Of a DNA stretch of 64,000 nucleotides, positions 58,493-64,000 are shown in pieces. The stretch is from positions 2,170,001 to 2,234,000 of the forward strand of contig JAPEUQ010000005.1 of the NCBI GenBank assembly GCA_027946365.1, read 5' to 3'. This stretch comes from Kalmusia sp. IMI 367209. Taxonomy: Eukaryota; Ascomycota; Dothideomycetes; Pleosporales; Didymosphaeriaceae. Both the position numbers and the translations under genes were made by a program. Position 1 is the first letter of the stretch. Each line of letters opens with the position of its first letter. The notes under the pieces were generated by a model. The model saw only the letters and a program-made list of their open reading frames with translations. It was not told the DNA's origin and made no database searches.

Positions 58493-59919
58493 ATTTGCGG
58501 TGATGACGGGGTTGGTATTTTGGGCTGGTTTACTTGTGTTGCAGCGGGCGGACGGCTATAGGGACAGCAGGAATGCCTATGAGAGCCGAAAGAGACATGC
58601 AGTAGATGCAGGCTCTGTGTATGTGCAGTGCGGTTTGTAGGACGCGTAGACGTCGAGTGGGCTAGCCGTTGGTACAGTGGTGGACACTGCTAGGTTTCCG
58701 CGTACTGCGAAATGATTGCAGCTCGGGGGGAGGGTCGAGTCGGAAAGCGTTCCTTTGGCGCGAATACATATACCGCAGTTGAGTCGTCGACGCGAGAGGT
58801 GTAGTGTGGAGAGTGTTTGAGGTGAGGGTGGCGGTTGAGCAGGCCGCGGGCTGGCGACTCTGCAGGGCGGGCGGGGCGGGGCGGTTTATTGGGAAATGTA
58901 CGGTTTGCGCGGCGCAGTCACCGGCTGTGTGTTAATATTGTGCGACGTGTGTGGGTGGGGTGAAAGTGTGCAGACGAGCGGGTGGGCGTGTTGAGGCACG
59001 ACATCAGGCGGCGCTCGAGTTTTTATAGAGGGCCTCGCTCGCCGAGCCAAGGTAAGAGCGACCGGTCCCGCGTTTCCCACGCACCACGCAGCGCGACAGG
59101 CCAGAATTCAATCTGCACCCGACCTGCGCGTCATTCATTCGTTCACTCTGCATGTCACGTTTGGGTCTGCCGCCGAACCTCTCTAGCCAACAACAGACGT
59201 TGCAGAGCATAGGCCCACGGTACGGTTTCTGCTGCCTCCAGGAGCGGGAGCGGGAGTGGGCGGGCACAGCGTAAGCACCACCACGAAGAATTTTTTTTTG
59301 ATGACGCTGCAACTTCGATTGTCCATGGAGAGACGACAGAAGCACGCGGGGAAATTGCACCAAATCACAGACGAAACCCTCTCCAGCCCTGGGGCAACAT
59401 AGAATAGCACCGTGTTTCTTCTGATCCTGGCTTCATCAACGTTGTGGTCAATGTCACTTTGATATGGCGCCGCAAATTTCGTGCTTTGCGTTACCCCACA
59501 GCGGAATGGCGAAGATCCCTCGCAATTAGGTGCTCCAGCCAGCGCCCAATGAGTCGCCGCAGGAGGATACAGGAAGATGCAAGGGTCTGACTGTCCTCTT
59601 AGGCGCGCAGAAAATGCCATGTGCGTACGCCAGCACAGGGCTGCGGGGAACTCGCTGTGACAAATTTGGCCGTCCGAACATTTCCACGCTCCTCATCGGC
59701 GCGGGTCGAAACAGCCCACGGCACGGCTTCTAGCGTCTGCTGGCATCTCGGCGTGGTTCCGGTGTCGCAGCCCTGCAGGTTTCATCCACAGCAACAAGCA
59801 ATCGCAGACTGCACTTGCTGCTCCCGAGCGAGGACCCCTCGTCACACGCATGCAAAACGCTCCGCTTACACTCCGCACACCAAGCTGTCGGTCCGGGACG
59901 TTACCGGCTAACTGCAAGG
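58493..59919. promoter_or_regulatory. Divergent upstream region of eIF5 and THI6
   Basis: 1.4 kb between the two divergent starts. It has G-rich tracts at about 58865-58884 and 59240-59265, a T run at 59287-59298, and open frames without coding character. The nearer part should drive eIF5. No TPP riboswitch core could be made out before THI6. Confidence 0.4.
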
Positions 59920-61666
59920 ATGAAGCCCCAAGTAGATTACTCCTTGTACCTCGTCACTGATTCCACTGAGGCTATTTTGGGCACACGAGAGCTTGTTGAG
60001 GTTGTTGAACAGGCTCTCCACGGAGGTGAGGCTCCACTCCGTGCACACTGTTCATTGGAGTTCCTTGGTTCACACAATTCAATACATTTCTCCACAGTGA
60101 CGCTCGCTAACGTCCGTGACAGGTGTGACGGTGGTACAGTTCAGAGACAAGACAAGTGACACCGGAGACCTCATCAGGATTGCAAAAGCCCTCTATGAAA
60201 AATGCAGACAGCACAATGTGCCTCTCATCATCAACGATCGTGTAGACGTTGCCCTCGCTGTAGGATGTGAAGGCGTGCATCTAGGCCAGGATGATATGAA
60301 CGTCACAGAAGCCCGCCGGCTCCTCGGTGAGGACAAAATAATAGGGGCGACCGTTTCGTCCATAGATGAAGCACGTGTAGCCGTCGAGCGAGGAGCAGAC
60401 TACCTGGGCATCGGCACATTATATGCCACTTCCACGAAGAAGAACACAAAAGAGATCATTGGCATCAATGGCATACGAAGAATCTTACGCTACCTCGACT
60501 CCACCAGTGAAGCGTCCAAGAACATCAAGACGGTTTGTATAGGCGGCGTCAACGCTTCGAACATCCAACGCGTTGTATACCAACTCCACGCCCCCTCAGA
60601 CACCTCAACACCAAAGTCCATCGACGGCGTAGCCGTCGTCTCCGCCATCATCGGCGCCCAAGACGTCCGCTCCGCGACCTCCAACCTCATGACCCTCCTC
60701 TCTTCACCACCACCCTTCGCCCCACACCCGGAGTCATCATCATTATTATCCGCCGACTGGACCTCCCTCGCCGGCCTCCAAAAAGCAGCCCGATCAGCCA
60801 CCAAAGCCGTCCACTCCACCTCCCCCCTCTCCCACAACATGACCAACCTCGTGGTGCAAAACTTCGCCGCCAGCGTCGCCCTCGCCATCGGTGCCTCCCC
60901 CATCATGTCCAACAACGGCGCTGAAGCGGCAGACCTCGCAAAGCTGGGCGGCGCTCTGGTCATCAACATGGGCACCGCGACCCCGGAAGCCCTCTCCAAC
61001 CACCGCGCCGCAATCGCAGCCTACAACGCCGTCGGCGGGCCCATCGTGCTCGACCCCGTCGGCGCCGGCGCCACCTCCGCCCGCAAAGACGCCCTCGCCT
61101 ACCTCCTCGCCTCCGGCTACTTCGACCTCGTCAAGGGCAACGAGGCAGAGATCCTCGCCGTTGCCCGCGCTTCAGGCTTTGAGCTTGCTTCTGCCACGCA
61201 GCAGCGCGGCGTCGACTCGGGTGCTTCGCTCTACACACTTGCCCAGAGGGCGAGTATAGTGAAGAAGATCGCCGCTCGGGAGCGCACCGTTGTGCTCATG
61301 ACGGGCGCGACGGATGTGATTTCGGACGGCAGGAGGACGTTTGCCATTTCGAATGGGCACAAGTATCTGGGAATGGTGACGGGAAGTGGGTGTACGCTGG
61401 GGACGACGCTGAGTGCGTACATGGCCGCAGCGCCGGAAGACAAATTTCTTGCTGCTGTTGCGGGTATATTGCACTATGAAATAGCCGCCGAGCAAGCGGC
61501 TGTTCGGGAGGACGTCAAGGGGCCCGGGACTTTTATTCCGGCTCTCATTGACGAGTTGTTCAATCGGAGGATGGACGCTATAGAAGGATGGGGTAGAGGG
61601 GTCAAAGAGCTAAAGGTGGAAGCGCTAGCAGATGTACCCGATGCTGGGCTACTAAAAGACCTGTAG
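59920..61666 (+). CDS. THI6: Bifunctional thiamine-phosphate synthase / hydroxyethylthiazole kinase
   Basis: Two exons: 59920-60025 and 60123-61666, giving 549 aa; the 97-nt intron (GTGAGG..ACAG) is in phase. N-terminal half (to about 235) is the ThiE-type barrel: YSLYLVTDST, VTVVQFRDKTSDTGDLIRIA, NVPLIINDRVDVALAVGCEG VHLGQDDM, GATVSSIDEA and GADYLGIGTLYATSTK. C-terminal half (about 260-549) is the ThiM-type kinase: AVHSTSPLSHNMTNLVVQNF AASVALAIGASPIMSNN, GALVINMGT, IVLDPVGAGATSARKDA, VKGNEAEI, VLMTGATDVISDG and VTGSGCTLGTTLSAYMAA. Together they phosphorylate the thiazole and join it to the pyrimidine to give thiamine phosphate, in the cytosol. Fusion of the two is the normal fungal state. 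No sign of damage. Confidence 0.96.
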
Positions 61667-62058
61667 AAAACGAGGCACATCAGCAACAGGAGGAATTGAG
61701 AACTAGAAGCTGAACTTGTACGATTCCTATATATTGCCACCTGTTCATACGACAGACAGCGTGACTCTTCACATCTACGATACGGCCTTCCTCATCCCTA
61801 AGAGCCTCGGAACACTAAAATAAAATCCAATGGTATCATATCCTTTTAACACCAGTATGCTTCCCCGAAGATATGCCCAAACGCCCTCGTATGCCCCGGG
61901 ATAACGAATGCGATGCACAAACAATCGCTTCGCAATCAACGCAAAATGGATCGAAATGGGTATCGTAGTCAAATGTAGTAGGTTATGGAAGGAACAGAAC
62001 GGAGACCAACGTGCGCCAGGGACCAAACACCTTTCATGTAGATATTACGCCTTCGTAA
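61667..62058. other. Convergent 3' intergenic region
   Basis: About 390 bases between the ends of THI6 and the RING-PHD gene, which converge. Nothing coding visible. Confidence 0.5.
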
Positions 62059-64000
62059 TCATGAAGACGAAGAAGCAGAATCTTCAGTAGTAGGCGACGT
62101 TGCGTGTCGGGCGACACTAAGCTCCTTGATGGCATTGTCGACTTCGGTGCTTGCCATATTCTGCCATTTGTCGCGGGTATCTTGACTGGCGAGAGCGTCT
62201 GCGCCAGCTTCGCTGACTCGGTCGTACAATAGCCGTGAGACATCCCGGTTGATTTCCGTATATTCGTCTTTGTTGATATCCTTCTTGATATAGAAGGGTT
62301 TGAGAACAGCTGTAACCATCCGTTGTAGCTCTGCCTTGGTAGAATAAGAGAGCGATGATGAACGACTAGGAGAGGAGTCCTTCGATCGTGGCGGGCTATT
62401 CAAACCTGGTGAGCGATGGCGATGCACAGTCTTCCTGCGACCTAGACGACCATCTTCACCTGCAGGTGAATACGGCGAGTAGGTCGGAGAAAGCTGTTGG
62501 TCGTGTTGTGTAGGAGAGTCGGTCCTGCTGATATTCAAAGGAGGTGGTGTTGCCATGCCGTGAGGAGTTGGGTAGACCGGTGATAGACCAGGTGATGAGT
62601 TTTGCGGCGAGCACGCGCGCTCGACAATGACACGCTTAGGCTGTGGTGCTGCAATCTCGCGATCTTCAGCGAAGCGATCGACCTCAACTTCCTGGAGTAG
62701 AGACTGCAAGAATCCAGATGTAGTAGAGTCGCCACCAGTGGCAGCGGGTGGCGACGCGTGTGAGGCTGCATTGTGGCGACGAGCAGCGGTTGCAGAAGAT
62801 TCCGCAGTATCCACATTTAGGCGAGTACGGGGTCGCTTTAGTCTACGTTCAGGTTGAGGCTCCTGAGCAGGTTCGATATCAGCAGGCGACGAATCGGCGG
62901 ACTTGCGCTTTCGTCGGCGAGTGTTGCTGTCAGCATTAGATGGAGGCTGTTGATGTTCTTCCTCGGCCACCTGCTCACGAGCCTTATCAAACGCGTTCCA
63001 AGCTCTTAATTCCTCTTGTGATTCGGGGTTCTTAGGTGTCTGAGGGGCTTCTCGATGAATGGTACGATTCGAGGGACGCACACGATGGGTCGTGATGCTG
63101 TCAGCAGCTGCGCGAAAACGAGTGCCAGCACCCATCTGTCGTGCTAATTCGAAGCGTCGCTCCCATTCCTCATTTTCTCGACGTTGAATTTCAGATCTTG
63201 TATCAGAATGGTCGTCCTCTTCAAAGGGAAACTCGATGTCAAAATGAAGACGGTCCCACACACTCTGCCAGACACCAACCCATTCATCTGGAGCGCGAGG
63301 ACGACGACGAGGTCGGCTTCGTGTACCGATATAAGCTGCTGGACCACGTGTCGTTGGGCGGTGGTTGGCCGCTCGAAGTAGAGAGGGGTTTTCCATGCAT
63401 CCCTGGCAATACCATGGACCACGTCTAGGCATGTCGTCAAGACCAGCGCAGAATACATGACACAGATTTGTGCAGCTAGAGCACTCCATGAGTTGAGATG
63501 AGTCTCCAACGTCATCACACACCATACAAGAAGTATCGGGGCTAACATCATCCTCGAGAAAGTAGTAATCATCTTCAACGACCATGGAAGGATCAACGTC
63601 GGCGACTTGTCGTTTGTCTTGGACGGAATACGAGGAAAGCACCGGTCCTATAAAGCGAATTAGCAATGATTACTACACTACGAACCCCCCCAATTAGAAT
63701 AGGAGGGATACCTTAGAACATCCTAGCGCAGAGCTGGACGACTAGTGGTTTCTCGATAACCGTAGATCCCAAGCCAATACGATCGTCCGTGGATAGGCTT
63801 GAAGCGACGGTCCTTGGGAAGAATCACATACCTCCGATCCGGGCACTGAGCTCGACTATGTTGAAGTTGGCTCGGCATATAGGGCAGCTGTTCGCACGCT
63901 CTACCCACGGTTTCAGGCAGTCGTTGTGCAGATTGTGTGCGCATGGCAGAAGATGCGCGACCAAATCTTCATCCTTGGGGGTAGGTTCGGAAGGCGTCGA
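62059..64000 (-). CDS. RING-PHD finger protein (PHRF1-like), N-terminus beyond the window
   Basis: The gene enters from the right edge. The visible first exon, 64000-63832, has the second half of a RING-H2 finger: [27 protein letters not shown]. An intron of 184 nt (63831-63648, GTATGT..TATAG) joins in phase to the exon 63647-62059. It continues [20 protein letters not shown], then a PHD finger: [41 protein letters not shown]. The rest is a long polar region with Arg-rich and Ser/Pro-rich parts ([30 protein letters not shown]), and a helical C-terminus with [28 protein letters not shown]. This order (RING, PHD, Ser/Arg-rich tail) resembles PHRF1-type nuclear proteins. Likely a chromatin-reading ubiquitin ligase. 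The initiating Met and the first RING cysteines lie outside the window. Confidence 0.87.

Noticed and set aside
59600..59919. TPP riboswitch upstream of THI6
   Set aside because: I could not find the conserved CUGAGA and partner elements of the TPP aptamer in this stretch.
63648..63831. A micro-exon of 11 nt inside the RING-PHD intron
   Set aside because: Including it breaks the phase; skipping it joins ARIGG to PVLSSY cleanly.

Overview
The window is nuclear DNA of a filamentous ascomycete fungus. Genes are split by many short introns (about 45-190 nt; GT donors such as GTATGT, GTAAGT or GTGAGT, CTAAC/CTGAC-like branch sites, CAG/TAG acceptors). The proteome is typically fungal: cerato-platanin, UNC-93-like transporter, Vps17, Snx41, CAP59-type mannosyltransferase, ARE/DGAT acyltransferase, Pfs2 and fused THI6. 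The mix of families suggests Dothideomycetes, probably Pleosporales; that rank is inferred, not proven. I found no rRNA, tRNA, CRISPR, transposase or intact transposon, and no PKS or NRPS.

Layout. 0-4.5 kb is gene-poor and eroded: one intact secreted cerato-platanin gene lies beside the wreck of a FucP-type sugar permease. 4.5-14.4 kb is accessory and metabolic: an FMN-dependent NtaA/DszA-type monooxygenase, an FAD Baeyer-Villiger-type monooxygenase, an UNC-93-like transporter, a doubtful small secreted protein and an aminoglycoside-phosphotransferase/hydroxylysine-kinase-like protein, with a decayed ORF chain between. 15.4-23.4 kb is housekeeping: an RRM-like protein, mitochondrial EF-G2 (MEF2) and, divergently, the sorting nexin Vps17. 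23.4-25.4 kb is empty. 25.4-27.6 kb holds a frame-broken amidase. 28-37.7 kb holds Snx41, two unknown proteins, a 63-aa membrane protein, a ZIP metal transporter and a GT69 mannosyltransferase with a frame break. 39-49.5 kb holds a long unknown disordered protein and, divergently, a THADA/Trm732-like DUF2428 protein. 49.9-64 kb holds an SLC35F-like transporter, an ARE/DGAT acyltransferase with a frame break, the polyadenylation factor Pfs2 with a disturbed 3' end, eIF5, THI6 and a RING-PHD protein cut by the right edge.

Themes. The housekeeping genes are not operons; several share short divergent promoters (MEF2/VPS17 216 bp, unknown/Trm732 roughly 110 bp, acyltransferase/Pfs2 roughly 290 bp, eIF5/THI6 1.4 kb). 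The two monooxygenases and the transporter next to them look like a small catabolic or detoxification cluster. The most striking pattern is a set of single-base frame breaks in otherwise well-preserved genes (amidase, GT69, acyltransferase, Pfs2 tail). Three of these are one base too many in a homopolymer run, so either this assembly carries homopolymer errors or several genes are recently inactivated. Exon ends were chosen by splice motif, phase closure and family resemblance; no alignment or search was run.
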